From a virus: DNA of 29,274 bases. Shown here piece by piece: positions 15,631 through 23,568 of the stretch; within the stretch, counting starts at the first letter, position 1, and each line of letters opens with the position of its first letter. The position numbers were made by a program, and so were the translations under genes. A model generated the notes under the pieces. The model did not search any database. It was not told where the DNA came from and saw only the letters and a list, made by a program, of their open reading frames with translations. Where the stretch lies: IMG/VR virus record IMGVR_UViG_3300025655_000201, positions 1 through 29,274 of that record; one strand, written 5' to 3'.

Positions 15631-15633
15631 TTT

Positions 15634-16002
15634 ATGTCTAAGCGTAAAAAGAAAAGGCATTACATAAACAACAAAAAATTTGAAGAGACAATTTTCAATT
15701 ACTTAGATGATCCAGAAAAGTATGAGGACGAGTTGATTTCTCAACTCGACCTCTTGATCTCTAGTATTCTTACATCTTTCAAATTCAAAGTTGATTTCGA
15801 TGATGCCAAACAGGAATGTTTTCTTTTAGCTCTAAAAGTGTTGAATAATTTTAGCCGTGAAAAAGGCTCTGCGTTCAACTACTTCACTACAGTTATAGTA
15901 AACAACCTGAAACTAATTTATACTAAGAATAAAAAGTACTACGAAAAAGTTCAAGAATATCGAGATAAGAAAATCAAGAATTTTCTTGATGAAGAACTTT
16001 GA
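15634..16002 (+). CDS. 55: Small sigma-like factor, gp55-type late transcription factor
   Basis: The 122-aa protein has a basic N-terminus, then a block that follows sigma-70 region 2: FDDAKQECFLLALKVLNNFS, then EKGSAFNYFTTVIVNNLKLI, equivalent to the core-binding helix and the aromatic melting helix. There is no region 3 or 4, as in T4 gp55 (185 aa), which directs the host polymerase to TATAAATA late promoters. It is one of only two plus-strand genes in the window, starts 15 bp from a divergent gene, and overlaps the thioredoxin-like gene by 29 bp tail to tail. The candidate late promoters elsewhere in the window could be its targets. An ECF-like sigma fragment is the alternative. Confidence 0.65.
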   Translation: MSKRKKKRHYINNKKFEETIFNYLDDPEKYEDELISQLDLLISSILTSFKFKVDFDDAKQECFLLALKVLNNFSREKGSAFNYFTTVIVNNLKLIYTKNKKYYEKVQEYRDKKIKNFLDEEL

Positions 16003-16300
16003 AGTGATCGTAGATCTTTGGGTATTCCACATCTACGTCAATTCGACCTTCTGAGAAGTGAACCAAGGATGGTGCTGATGTTATTGAGAATGTTGCGAAT
16101 GCGGCTGGTAGATTCCAGCTATCTACTACATACACAATCTCATCACCTTCTTCGTTTACCCACTCCTCAGCAAGACTCAGAATTCTATCGCAATACTTAC
16201 ACCAAGGAGATGAATATAAAACCGAAAAAGTTTCAGTTTTTCTATCCTTTAGAACGTAGTTCAGTTCTTCCTCAGTTGTTAGCGGTATCAGATGTCTCAT
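15974..16300 (-). CDS. Thioredoxin-like protein
   Basis: The 108-aa protein has a thioredoxin fold pattern: a beta strand TFSVLYSS leading to PWCKYCDRI (C34-x2-C37), and later TSAPSLVHF with the likely cis-Pro. Length matches thioredoxin. The active site WCKYC differs from the canonical WCGPC, so the redox potential may differ; glutaredoxin-like function is possible. A disulphide reductant is needed by the class II RNR encoded in the same window, and this is a candidate. The last 29 bp overlap the sigma-like gene on the other strand, and the start overlaps the upstream 124-aa gene by 29 bp. Confidence 0.75.
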   Translation of the reverse strand: MRHLIPLTTEEELNYVLKDRKTETFSVLYSSPWCKYCDRILSLAEEWVNEEGDEIVYVVDSWNLPAAFATFSITSAPSLVHFSEGRIDVDVEYPKIYDHFKVLHQENS

Positions 16301-16646
16301 CGTCTTCGGCGTCTAGCTCTTGTCGGGCAATCTTAGAGGCAGCAGCTATTTGATCTTCACTAACCTGGGAAAGAATCGTTTCCCTTTCTTCTTCAGTCAT
16401 ATTCTCAACACGCTCATTTAGTTCTTGCGTAATGGAATGAATACCTTTGAAGAAAAGAATGCGAGCAAGAAGATCGTCATTCATGGTGTCTCCAGTTAAA
16501 GCAGTCTTGAGCGCCTTCCATTGATCTGCTTCGTCTTTGTTTAGTTTGATATACAATCTCATTTTTTTGTCTGTTTCTTGAAGTTTGAATTTACCAAAAT
16601 TATTACCGTCAACTTTGAAGTTGATGATTTCTTTGTCGGCAGTCAT
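16272..16646 (-). CDS. Unrecognised 124-aa acidic protein
   Basis: No family is recognised. The N-terminus (MTADKEIINFKVDGNNFGKF) looks like two short strands; a MRLYIKLNKDEADQWKAL block follows that could be strand-helix; and the rest is helical and acidic, ending AEDDETSDTANN. The ATG at 16646 is 17 bp from the divergent nuclease gene, across a CTATTATAG motif. It overlaps the thioredoxin-like gene by 29 bp. Being next to the gp55-like gene, a role in transcription such as a gp33-like co-activator was considered, but no hydrophobic clamp-binding tail is seen. Confidence 0.7.
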   Translation of the reverse strand: MTADKEIINFKVDGNNFGKFKLQETDKKMRLYIKLNKDEADQWKALKTALTGDTMNDDLLARILFFKGIHSITQELNERVENMTEEERETILSQVSEDQIAAASKIARQELDAEDDETSDTANN

Positions 16647-16649
16647 GAC

Positions 16650-16658
16650 CTATTATAG
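16650..16658. promoter_or_regulatory. Bidirectional CTATTATAG motif between the 124-aa and nuclease genes
   Basis: The 17-bp gap between divergent ATGs (16646 minus, 16664 plus) contains the same 9-mer as 15622-15630. TAAGG precedes the plus-strand ATG with only 1-2 nt spacing. It may be a shared two-way promoter of phage type. Confidence 0.4.
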
Positions 16659-16663
16659 TAAGG

Positions 16664-17173
16664 ATGTCTAAAAATCTAGAAGATGTTTTATCCGTTGGCG
16701 AGTTTTCCAAGAAGAAGCGCGTCAACAGCAAACGCAAAGGGGCTACCTTTGAACGTAAAATCGCGACCATGCTGAACGAGAGGTTTCATACCAAGGAATT
16801 CAGCCGTACGCCAGGATCTGGAGCATTTGCTACCTCACACAAAAACTTGCCAGAAAATCTGCGTATTCAAGGGGACTTGATTACACCTACATGGTTCAAG
16901 TTTGTAGTAGAGTGCAAAAACGGTTATGACCTACAGATTGACGATTTGTTCAAGAGAAAGAGTGATTTCTGGTCCTTCATCAGACAAGCAGAGAGGGACG
17001 CTCAGGGCGCTCATAAAGAATGGATGGTTGTATACCAGAAAACTCGTAGAGTGGCTATGGTGATCGTTCCTAAGCAGTATGGGGTGAAGCCTGAGCTGGT
17101 TCTAAATGAAACTTACTTCATTTATCCCTTGAATGAGTTCTTGAAGCTGCCGAACGAAGTCTTCTGCTCGTAA
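16664..17173 (+). CDS. PD-(D/E)XK nuclease, Holliday-junction-resolvase-like
   Basis: The 169-aa protein has the archaeal Hjc/phage resolvase pattern: KGATFERKIATMLNERF with Glu30, SRTPGSGAFAT, then GDLI (Asp71) and FVVECKNG (Glu83-x-Lys85), completing the PD-(D/E)XK site. Such enzymes cut branched DNA; T4 uses endonuclease VII for this before packaging, and no such gene is seen here. The first 28 residues are basic (KKKRVNSKRKG), suited to DNA contact. It lies on the plus strand as a single-gene island and overlaps the 763-aa gene by 72 bp tail to tail. A repair endonuclease is the alternative. Confidence 0.78.
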   Translation: MSKNLEDVLSVGEFSKKKRVNSKRKGATFERKIATMLNERFHTKEFSRTPGSGAFATSHKNLPENLRIQGDLITPTWFKFVVECKNGYDLQIDDLFKRKSDFWSFIRQAERDAQGAHKEWMVVYQKTRRVAMVIVPKQYGVKPELVLNETYFIYPLNEFLKLPNEVFCS

Positions 17174-19393
17174 GGATTCCTTTTGCTGCTTCGCTGGTTT
17201 GGCTTCCTTCAATCTCAACATAGCTCTTTCTTTATCAGCGGAGAGTTCTTGAATAGGCTCACCACTCTTTACGCGAAGACCCAAACTGCCGATAGGTCCG
17301 ACATCATCAAAAATTTTCATTTGAGTTTCTGTGAATTCAACCTTACCACCGTTTATAACGGTATCGTAAAGTGGTCCAATAACATCTGTTTCTAGGCCAA
17401 CATAGCTTTTTCCTTTGGAGTTGAGAAGGAATCCTTGTCGTTCACTAGACCCGCCTGTAGATAAAATTTCAAGAGCTAGATTCTCTCTTACTCCAGGAGA
17501 TTCAATATTGCTTTGTCTCCAGGCTTGCGTTACAACCGCAGTAAGCTCTTTTCTCATTCTTTCTTTTTCTTCAGGATCCTTAGTTTTGTTGTATTCTTTT
17601 AGTTTATCAAAAAACCGTCTTTGTCTGATAGAATCATCATAACTAAGAGACCCAAGTCGCTCTCTAGCAATATCTTCAATCGTTCCGACTTCGGCGGCTG
17701 CTACCGATGCTATGAAGTTGTCTACTTCTAATACTTCTCTTTCCCTGGCTTTATTTGCAAGACGAAGGATCTCATCAGCTGATCTTCCTTTGCTATCTAT
17801 TTTTTCTACAAGGCTTGCGTGGTCTTGTCGTACTGCCATTACGTCTGGACTATCAAGATCTCTCGCTAAAGCAAGTCCATATTTTCCAAAATAAATTCTA
17901 GACCCTCCAGAATCCTGCTTTACCGAGAGTCTAGTGGTTCCTGATTCATCTTCCCTTCCTTCGACGTCATATCTGCTGTCTACAACAAGTGAATCTAAAG
18001 TTTCGGCTCCTGGACACTCAGCCTGAATGTCTGCGGTAACTTTTTTTCCTCCGGCGCGTCCTGTTATACCGCCAACCTTTATGAATTTTTTGCAGTCTGG
18101 AAATGATTCTACGAAATTTTTGAATTGCTGTAGTGATTGCGCTAACATTACAGCTACAACTTTTCGCGAGTCAGGATCTTCTATGTTTTTCATCAAGGTG
18201 TTTACATAGCGATTCATACCTTCCTCGGAAAAAGTAGCCACTTCTAAATCATCTAAGTCTCCACCTATTTTTGCGCTAACTACTCTAGTGAATAATGCTG
18301 GGTTGAATCTTGTTCCCATATCTTTCACTATCTTCACTAACTCTCTAGCAGCTTTTTTGGGATTTTTTTCTACATGATAAATATGCGCTACATTTACCAT
18401 CTCTTCTTGGATATCGTTTACGATAGCGTTGAAAGCATTTGATTCCGAAGTATCTCCTCTGCCACGAGAGATGTACGGTTTGCCATTGTCTGCCTTTTTT
18501 TCTTCAAGAATGGAAAGAGCTTCATATATCGGACTAGTCTCAGTTCCTATTTTCAAACCATAAACTTCTTCGTCAGTAGCAGCTACGTCAGCCAATGCTC
18601 CACATTTGGTCCAGATTCCTTTGTTCTGTCCTGAGCCTCTGAATTTGAAACATTTTTGTACAAAATCTCTATCGTCTTCTGAAATAGTTTGCCCGTCTTT
18701 TACTTTTTTAGAGATGTCCATGGCACGAGTTACATTTTCAGTAAGTTCGTTAGCGCCATCTATAGTTGCTTGGGCGGGAAGATCTTCTCCAAAGTCCCTA
18801 GCTACTTCTCTGAGTTTAGTTCTGGCACCTGTACCTAAAGATTGTCTTGAAAAAGCCGTTACTTTAACAGGATCAAATGGTATATTCAACGCTTCAAATG
18901 CTTGAACCATTCTTGCGTTTATTTCCTCTGCGACGGGAGCGAGGAATTCCTCTTGTCCAGCTGCTGGTGCGTCGGGGTTTATCTGTGTTGGAGCTTCCTC
19001 TTCAGCAGCGGCTACAGCACCATCGCCCATATCTGGTTTTTCAGCACCTAATTGGTCCTTTTGTTGATTGTACAGAGCTATAAGCGAATCCCAGTCGGCT
19101 TTCGGGAACGACACGCCCTGTGGATGATCTCCTCCAGCGAACCGAACCACCTCTTCTCCGGTAGATTTTATTTTATATGAGGCGGCAGCTTTTCCTATGT
19201 TTTCTCTAGCATAAGAAGCCGCTTCAGAAGAATCATTTTTAGGTACAGGACTTACAATTTCTTTTGGTAAATCTGCGGGTGCAAGTGGTGCGAGCATTCC
19301 TATGTAATCTTGAGGATTTTTGCTCGTAGCTTCAAATATATGTAAAGTGTTGCCGCTGTTTAAGTAAGCTTTTAGAAACTCAGATTTGTCCAT
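17102..19393 (-). CDS. Large unrecognised protein, possibly virion-associated
   Basis: A 763-aa protein of no family I recognise. The N-terminal 115 residues are followed by a low-complexity Ala/Glu/Pro linker (about 125-155), then a long mixed region without membrane segments or signal peptide. A Gly-rich stretch with VGGITGRAGGKKVTAD lies near the middle, and the C-terminus is strongly helical (KESLRAEDFVRQLQELIQG). It follows the tail tube gene across a strong hairpin in the structural block, which suggests a structural or injected internal protein. The ATG at 19393 has no Shine-Dalgarno sequence. The 3' 72 bp are also used by the convergent nuclease gene. Confidence 0.8.
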   Translation of the reverse strand: MDKSEFLKAYLNSGNTLHIFEATSKNPQDYIGMLAPLAPADLPKEIVSPVPKNDSSEAASYARENIGKAAASYKIKSTGEEVVRFAGGDHPQGVSFPKADWDSLIALYNQQKDQLGAEKPDMGDGAVAAAEEEAPTQINPDAPAAGQEEFLAPVAEEINARMVQAFEALNIPFDPVKVTAFSRQSLGTGARTKLREVARDFGEDLPAQATIDGANELTENVTRAMDISKKVKDGQTISEDDRDFVQKCFKFRGSGQNKGIWTKCGALADVAATDEEVYGLKIGTETSPIYEALSILEEKKADNGKPYISRGRGDTSESNAFNAIVNDIQEEMVNVAHIYHVEKNPKKAARELVKIVKDMGTRFNPALFTRVVSAKIGGDLDDLEVATFSEEGMNRYVNTLMKNIEDPDSRKVVAVMLAQSLQQFKNFVESFPDCKKFIKVGGITGRAGGKKVTADIQAECPGAETLDSLVVDSRYDVEGREDESGTTRLSVKQDSGGSRIYFGKYGLALARDLDSPDVMAVRQDHASLVEKIDSKGRSADEILRLANKAREREVLEVDNFIASVAAAEVGTIEDIARERLGSLSYDDSIRQRRFFDKLKEYNKTKDPEEKERMRKELTAVVTQAWRQSNIESPGVRENLALEILSTGGSSERQGFLLNSKGKSYVGLETDVIGPLYDTVINGGKVEFTETQMKIFDDVGPIGSLGLRVKSGEPIQELSADKERAMLRLKEAKPAKQQKESLRAEDFVRQLQELIQGINEVSFI

Positions 19394-19402
19394 GATATAT
19401 GA

Positions 19403-19440
19403 TAGTAGGCTTCCCTAGTATTTACTAGAGAAGCCTACTA
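19403..19440 (-). terminator. Strong hairpin after the tail tube gene
   Basis: A 17-pair stem (19403-19419 with 19424-19440) closes on the tetraloop AAAT in minus-strand RNA. The one non-Watson-Crick position is G.U in minus-strand RNA but C.A on the plus strand, so the structure fits minus-strand transcripts. No T-tract follows, so it may be a processing or stability hairpin rather than a full terminator. Confidence 0.6.
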
Positions 19441-19458
19441 AGATTGTGATTTTATAGG

Positions 19459-20136
19459 TTATGAACCAGGGATTGCTACAGGACTTAGAACAGGATCAAT
19501 ATCTGAATTCGAAGTGAATTGAACAGCAAAATCGTATCTCAGAGTCATTTCAATAGTGTGGAACTCGTTGGTAGCGTAGTTGAATTCTCCTAGTTTCCAA
19601 CCTTTAGGGTAGCAACCATAAAGGTTGATGTGTGTTCTTGGGTTTCTATGAGCGTCTAGTTGGTGAATAGTTACAGTTTTCTTGAAAATGGGAGCTTCCG
19701 TCATACCAGCAAGACCTTCTGGGCTTGGGTTTACGGTGCTAGTACCATTTCCTAAACCGCCGTAATGGATACCATAAACTGGGTCATATACGGTTCGGAT
19801 CCAAGAGAACAATGCATCAGCAATATCACCTTTGATTAGGTTATCGAAAGTAACTGTAATCTCATCAGGACTTGGTTTTCCTGGATAGAAGAACTTTTCG
19901 TTAACACGATGAACTTCGATATCTTCAACAGTGAATCCTGGTTGGGTTACTTGTTTACAAGCAAGGGTTAGTCTCTCTTGGTTGTCAAGTCCAGGAACAT
20001 TACCCAGCGCACCAGCAAACTTAGGTATTTGAATTTCCCAAGAATATGCGCGGAAAGACTCAAGTGAGTGTGATAGTCTAGGAGTATCAGCAATCAGGGT
20101 TGCTGCCTTATCTACGTAATATTTTCCATCGGCCAT
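19459..20136 (-). CDS. 19: Tail tube protein, gp19-like
   Basis: The 225-aa protein would form the inner tube of the contractile tail. The fold markers match T4-type tube proteins: RAYSWEIQIPKF, LTLACKQVTQPGFTVEDIEVHRVNEKFFYPG, then EITVTFDN, followed by KTVTIHQLDAHRNP and YGCYPKGWKLGEF near the end. It is longer than T4 gp19 (163 aa). It follows the sheath gene by 29 bp, the T4 order, and has AGAGG upstream. The promoter-like CTATATAAGTA lies in that gap. A strong hairpin follows the stop. Confidence 0.92.
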   Translation of the reverse strand: MADGKYYVDKAATLIADTPRLSHSLESFRAYSWEIQIPKFAGALGNVPGLDNQERLTLACKQVTQPGFTVEDIEVHRVNEKFFYPGKPSPDEITVTFDNLIKGDIADALFSWIRTVYDPVYGIHYGGLGNGTSTVNPSPEGLAGMTEAPIFKKTVTIHQLDAHRNPRTHINLYGCYPKGWKLGEFNYATNEFHTIEMTLRYDFAVQFTSNSDIDPVLSPVAIPGS

Positions 20137-20146
20137 TTGTGTTTTA

Positions 20147-20162
20147 CCTCTTACTTATATAG
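20147..20162 (-). promoter_or_regulatory. Candidate late promoter and RBS before the tail tube gene
   Basis: In the 29-bp gap between sheath and tube genes the minus strand reads CTATATAAGTAAGAGG. The first part resembles the motif before the HNH gene and T4 TATAAATA. AGAGG at the end is the ribosome binding site, 10 nt before the ATG. Confidence 0.4.
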
Positions 20163-20165
20163 TGA

Positions 20166-22508
20166 TTAGATCTGTGCTGATTGATTTGTCAGATTTAGTT
20201 CGAAGACAAGAATTTCAGCGGTCTTAGTGGGCTTAATAATGATCTTGCACCAAAGTTCGTTTCTGTCTACGCGAATGGGTGTGTTTGTAGTCTCATCACA
20301 AACAACCTTGAACTCTCGTATACCTCTTCTTGACTGAATATCTCCAAGAGCAGGAGTTAGAATGTTTCTTACGGCTTCCCATGTTACGGGGTCGTTTGGT
20401 TCGAAGACGAGTCTGCGAGTTGACTGTAGGACCAATCTACGTAGGTAGATCATCATTCTGCGGACATTGATTCGGTCAAGAGCGGTTGCGGCTCTTTGTC
20501 CTGTTCTCTGTCCGTAGATGACAATTCCATCTGTAGTAAACTTGGTGATTGGGTTTACGATGTTTCCAGGTCCGTAGAGCGCATCTCTGTCTCCTTGGTT
20601 TAGTTTTACCTCAACATCGGTTGGTTGGGTAAGGCGTCCACGGACAAGGCCAGCGGGAGCAAACCACGGATCAGAAGTTTCGTCTGTGTAGCACATCTGT
20701 CTGATCGCGTAGATTGATGGATCGAAGAATGTATCCTTACCGTTGTATGGGTTGAACTGCTTCAACCAGGGCCAGTATACAGCAGCGTAGCTACTGTTGA
20801 TTGCGGCAGTTCTACCTGTGGCTTTTCCGTTTGTCCAGTCAATAGCTTGTTGTGCACCAGCAAGACCTATTGGAGGGGCTACGACTGCAATGAAGTTTTG
20901 TGTTCTTTCAGCAAGTGAGATCAGAGCATTTTGAACATTTTGATCTGTGATGCCGGGAACAGCAGCCATTGTGACTGGAACATCTTCTTGATCTAGAGCA
21001 TTAAGTCCAGTTTTTTGTGCCGCAGTTCCGATAAGAGCTTGACGAATTGTACTGTCAGAGATATTTCCACCTGTATTTGCAGCATCTCCGTTGTTACCTT
21101 GAGTGAAGCTGTAAGTTCCTTCCGCTAAGGTAAGTGCGCGGAAATTCTTGCTTGCACCATCCTTTACGTAAGTAGTTCCAGGACCGTGAACATAAGAAGC
21201 AGTGAGAGTGGCTTCGTCGAATGCGGACACAGGAGGAGTCCAGCTGTATACACCGGAAACTGTCGCAGCAGCAGCATTAGCGTTTGTGAATGGTGTTGTA
21301 GTGGCAAAGGTGTAAACGTTACCTTTTACATACTCTGATACAGCGTTATCTAAGCCTTTGTTCAGAACATCTTCTGGCCATAAAGAGACAGTGCTGCTTT
21401 CGTAGGAGGTTGGCTTAGCAATCTCCATAGTGTAGTTTTCTTCGATACCGCCGTCTGAGTTTACTCCGAGAACGAATCTTCCGTTGTTGCTTTGAGTTAC
21501 AACAGTTTGTAATCCTCTTAATTGAATTCCTCCCTGGTAATTTACAGAAGAGTAGTTGTATCCTAGACCTGGGTAGAGCGAAGCGGTTTGATAACCTCCT
21601 TGCTGACCGGAGGTGTGGAAAGTTACACCACTAGCAGTTGCGGCTACTCCTAGAACTCCTGATGGGGTGCCTGTATCTGATTCATCGGATAGGACAGGAA
21701 CGAACAGAGAAGATCCTGCGTAAGCTGCGTCTCCGAAAGGAGGGAATGTAGTAAGCTCTCTTGTTGATAAACTTTCGAAAGTAAGATCAGTTACATCGAT
21801 TGGAGTTGCTGAGAGATAAGTTCCGGTGTATTCAACGCCACTTGCTACATAGGTGTCTAGGGTCAAGTATGAGCCAGCACCACCTTTCTTAGCAACTATG
21901 ATTCCGCTACCGTCACCATAAACATTTGGCGCGAAGGTTATTGATCCGTTGGTGGGATCAAAAGCTTTAGCGAAACCAGCTACAGCAGCTGAGTTTTTGT
22001 GGGTATTATCAGCGTCCCAAAGAGTCTTGGTTACGGCTGGGTAAGGGGTTTGTCCTTCTCCGCTAGCGCCAGGGCGATCACGGTAAATGTAGACTGAGGT
22101 TTCTGTATCATCGACAGCGGTTCCGTTCTTGTCATAAGCGCGGAGATCTAAACGGTATACGACGTTAGATGAGAGCTGAGAAGTAGCAAACTCTATGTGA
22201 GGTTGAGTTTCAAAAGGAATTACGTTGTTTGCGGCTTTTGCGGAATTGGTTGCGGCTCGCACAAAGTAAACTTGGTTAGTTCTTTGTAGAATTTGTAGAG
22301 CGCCAAAAACACCCTGTCCTCCAGTAACAAGATCAGGAGTTCCGAACTTGCGAATAAGATCAGCAGGAGAAGTTACGAGAGTCGCTTCATCTACTGGACC
22401 GCGAGAAGCAAAACCTACAATACCTACGATTGAGGGGTTTACAGAAGGAGCGTAGTCCGAGACGTCTTTTTCTATTGTGTATACACCTGGGGAAACGAAA
22501 TTTGCCAT
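20166..22508 (-). CDS. 18: Tail sheath protein, gp18-like
   Basis: This contractile sheath subunit has 780 residues; T4 gp18 has 659. The N-terminus MANFVSPGVYTIEKDVSDY is the sheath signature (SPGVY-x-E-x-D), followed by IVGIVGFASRGPVDEATLVTS. The C-terminal core holds NSSYAAVYWPWLK, then PAGLVRGRL, GIVIYGQRT and INVRRMMIYLRRLV, the conserved interlocking region. The middle (about 230-480) is a variable, surface-exposed insertion rich in Thr, Ser and Gly. TAAGG precedes the ATG, just after the stop of the 58-aa gene. Confidence 0.96.
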   Translation of the reverse strand: MANFVSPGVYTIEKDVSDYAPSVNPSIVGIVGFASRGPVDEATLVTSPADLIRKFGTPDLVTGGQGVFGALQILQRTNQVYFVRAATNSAKAANNVIPFETQPHIEFATSQLSSNVVYRLDLRAYDKNGTAVDDTETSVYIYRDRPGASGEGQTPYPAVTKTLWDADNTHKNSAAVAGFAKAFDPTNGSITFAPNVYGDGSGIIVAKKGGAGSYLTLDTYVASGVEYTGTYLSATPIDVTDLTFESLSTRELTTFPPFGDAAYAGSSLFVPVLSDESDTGTPSGVLGVAATASGVTFHTSGQQGGYQTASLYPGLGYNYSSVNYQGGIQLRGLQTVVTQSNNGRFVLGVNSDGGIEENYTMEIAKPTSYESSTVSLWPEDVLNKGLDNAVSEYVKGNVYTFATTTPFTNANAAAATVSGVYSWTPPVSAFDEATLTASYVHGPGTTYVKDGASKNFRALTLAEGTYSFTQGNNGDAANTGGNISDSTIRQALIGTAAQKTGLNALDQEDVPVTMAAVPGITDQNVQNALISLAERTQNFIAVVAPPIGLAGAQQAIDWTNGKATGRTAAINSSYAAVYWPWLKQFNPYNGKDTFFDPSIYAIRQMCYTDETSDPWFAPAGLVRGRLTQPTDVEVKLNQGDRDALYGPGNIVNPITKFTTDGIVIYGQRTGQRAATALDRINVRRMMIYLRRLVLQSTRRLVFEPNDPVTWEAVRNILTPALGDIQSRRGIREFKVVCDETTNTPIRVDRNELWCKIIIKPTKTAEILVFELNLTNQSAQI

Positions 22509-22516
22509 GTTTTACC

Positions 22517-22693
22517 TTAGATAATTTGTAGAAGTTGTCTTCTTTGTAGTTCCAAACAAATGTCTGTTAGTGATTTTTCAGGAATTATGATAGACTTCCC
22601 TGGATTAAGCTGTATGTGTTGGAAAACACCGCCTGATTTGATTACTATTTCCAGACTTTGTCCCGCGACATTTGTGACGGTTCTATTCTTCAT
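22517..22693 (-). CDS. 58-aa conserved-looking small protein upstream of the sheath gene
   Basis: The ATG at 22693 opens a 58-codon frame beginning MKNRTVTNVAGQSLEIVIKS and ending RRQLLQII, stop at 22517-22519. It fills an otherwise empty 247-bp gap between the gp15-like and sheath genes. The sequence looks like a small beta-sandwich with a C-terminal helix. AGAGGAAG lies 6 nt upstream as ribosome binding site and is part of a hairpin. Its stop is 8 bp before the sheath ATG. The function is not recognised; context suggests a tail assembly factor. Confidence 0.7.
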   Translation of the reverse strand: MKNRTVTNVAGQSLEIVIKSGGVFQHIQLNPGKSIIIPEKSLTDICLELQRRQLLQII

Positions 22694-22700
22694 GAAACTT

Positions 22701-22720
22701 CCTCTATGTTTATTTAGAGG
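22701..22720 (-). promoter_or_regulatory. RBS-masking hairpin with promoter-like motif in its loop
   Basis: The minus strand reads CCTCTAAATAAACATAGAGG, a 6-bp stem with an 8-nt loop. The 3' arm is the Shine-Dalgarno of the 58-aa gene. CTAAATAAACATAG (22704-22717), a candidate late promoter, spans the loop. Transcripts starting at this promoter would lack the 5' arm and leave the ribosome binding site free, as known for some T4 genes. Confidence 0.45.
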
Positions 22721-22755
22721 ATGAGCGGTTCAAAATATCATTTATTTACTTATTT

Positions 22756-23568
22756 TTAGACTCCAGATAGAGGGTATTCTGTGAGAATCTCCGTCGCTTC
22801 TGTATTTCCGTCCTTGTCTAAAATATCTGCTTCAAAATTCATTTCTTTTATTGCCCCATTTGATTGAATCATATATTTTCTAGACGGCAAGTAGGTTTCA
22901 AGATTGAATGTTATGCTTTTTCTTATCAACCTGTCTTGTTTATCTTCAGCACTAACGGTGGAGTTGTCTGAGACTGCTGTAATGAACCCACACGCATTTA
23001 TGTTAAAATCTGTTTCTACTCTCAAGTGAGGATGAAATTTGTTCATAACATACTCGATAAGCTGATTCATGTCTTCAACATAACGAGTCCATAGGTTAAG
23101 TTGAAAAGATATATTTACTGCTTTTGGGGCTAGTGAAGCGACTCTAGTAAATCTTTTTGTTTTTGTATCTTTTATTGTCCAAAACTCAACATCAAAATTT
23201 GGTCGTCTTCTGTCATCATCTTGTTCCGTATCTGCTATAGCCAACGTCATTGACGGAATAAGATTTGTTCTGTCATCAAAAAGTTTTGCTATTGATCTTT
23301 CGTAGTTCGCATACCATACCGGAACAGAATAAATTTCCATATCCTCTCCGATTATTTGAGCATCACTAAAAAGACTAAGAAGCCTTTTAGTAGTTTCTCT
23401 AAAGAAATGCATGCTCCTGAAGTTTGAATTTTCCCTTTCGAAGATTTGTCTTTTTATATCAAACTTGTTTGGTATTCTGGCTTGTTCAGAAGTAGTATAC
23501 GGCTTTCTAGTACCGTCTATGCTTGGAGGGTACTCATAACCGAAAGGTGGTCCAGAAACTAAAGACAT
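22756..23568 (-). CDS. 15: Tail sheath stabiliser/tail completion protein, gp15-like
   Basis: The 270-aa protein has the block order of the T4 gp15 family: IYSVPVWYANYERSIAKLF, then IPSMTLAIADTEQDDDRRRP, then LAPKAVNISFQLNLWTRYVE followed by DMNQLIEYVMNKFHPHLRV. The pattern 'VP..YA..E', 'P.M....  D..R' and 'P..V..S..L...T...ED..QL.E.....F.P' is that of gp15, which caps the tail and joins it to the head. T4 gp15 has 272 residues. It starts one base from the gp13-like stop. The call is by eye, and gp14 was considered as the alternative. Confidence 0.68.
   Translation of the reverse strand: MSLVSGPPFGYEYPPSIDGTRKPYTTSEQARIPNKFDIKRQIFERENSNFRSMHFFRETTKRLLSLFSDAQIIGEDMEIYSVPVWYANYERSIAKLFDDRTNLIPSMTLAIADTEQDDDRRRPNFDVEFWTIKDTKTKRFTRVASLAPKAVNISFQLNLWTRYVEDMNQLIEYVMNKFHPHLRVETDFNINACGFITAVSDNSTVSAEDKQDRLIRKSITFNLETYLPSRKYMIQSNGAIKEMNFEADILDKDGNTEATEILTEYPLSGV

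Noticed and set aside
16272-16646. 124-aa protein as a gp33-type late co-activator
   Set aside because: Only its place near the gp55-like gene suggests this; the C-terminus is acidic and lacks a hydrophobic clamp-binding motif.
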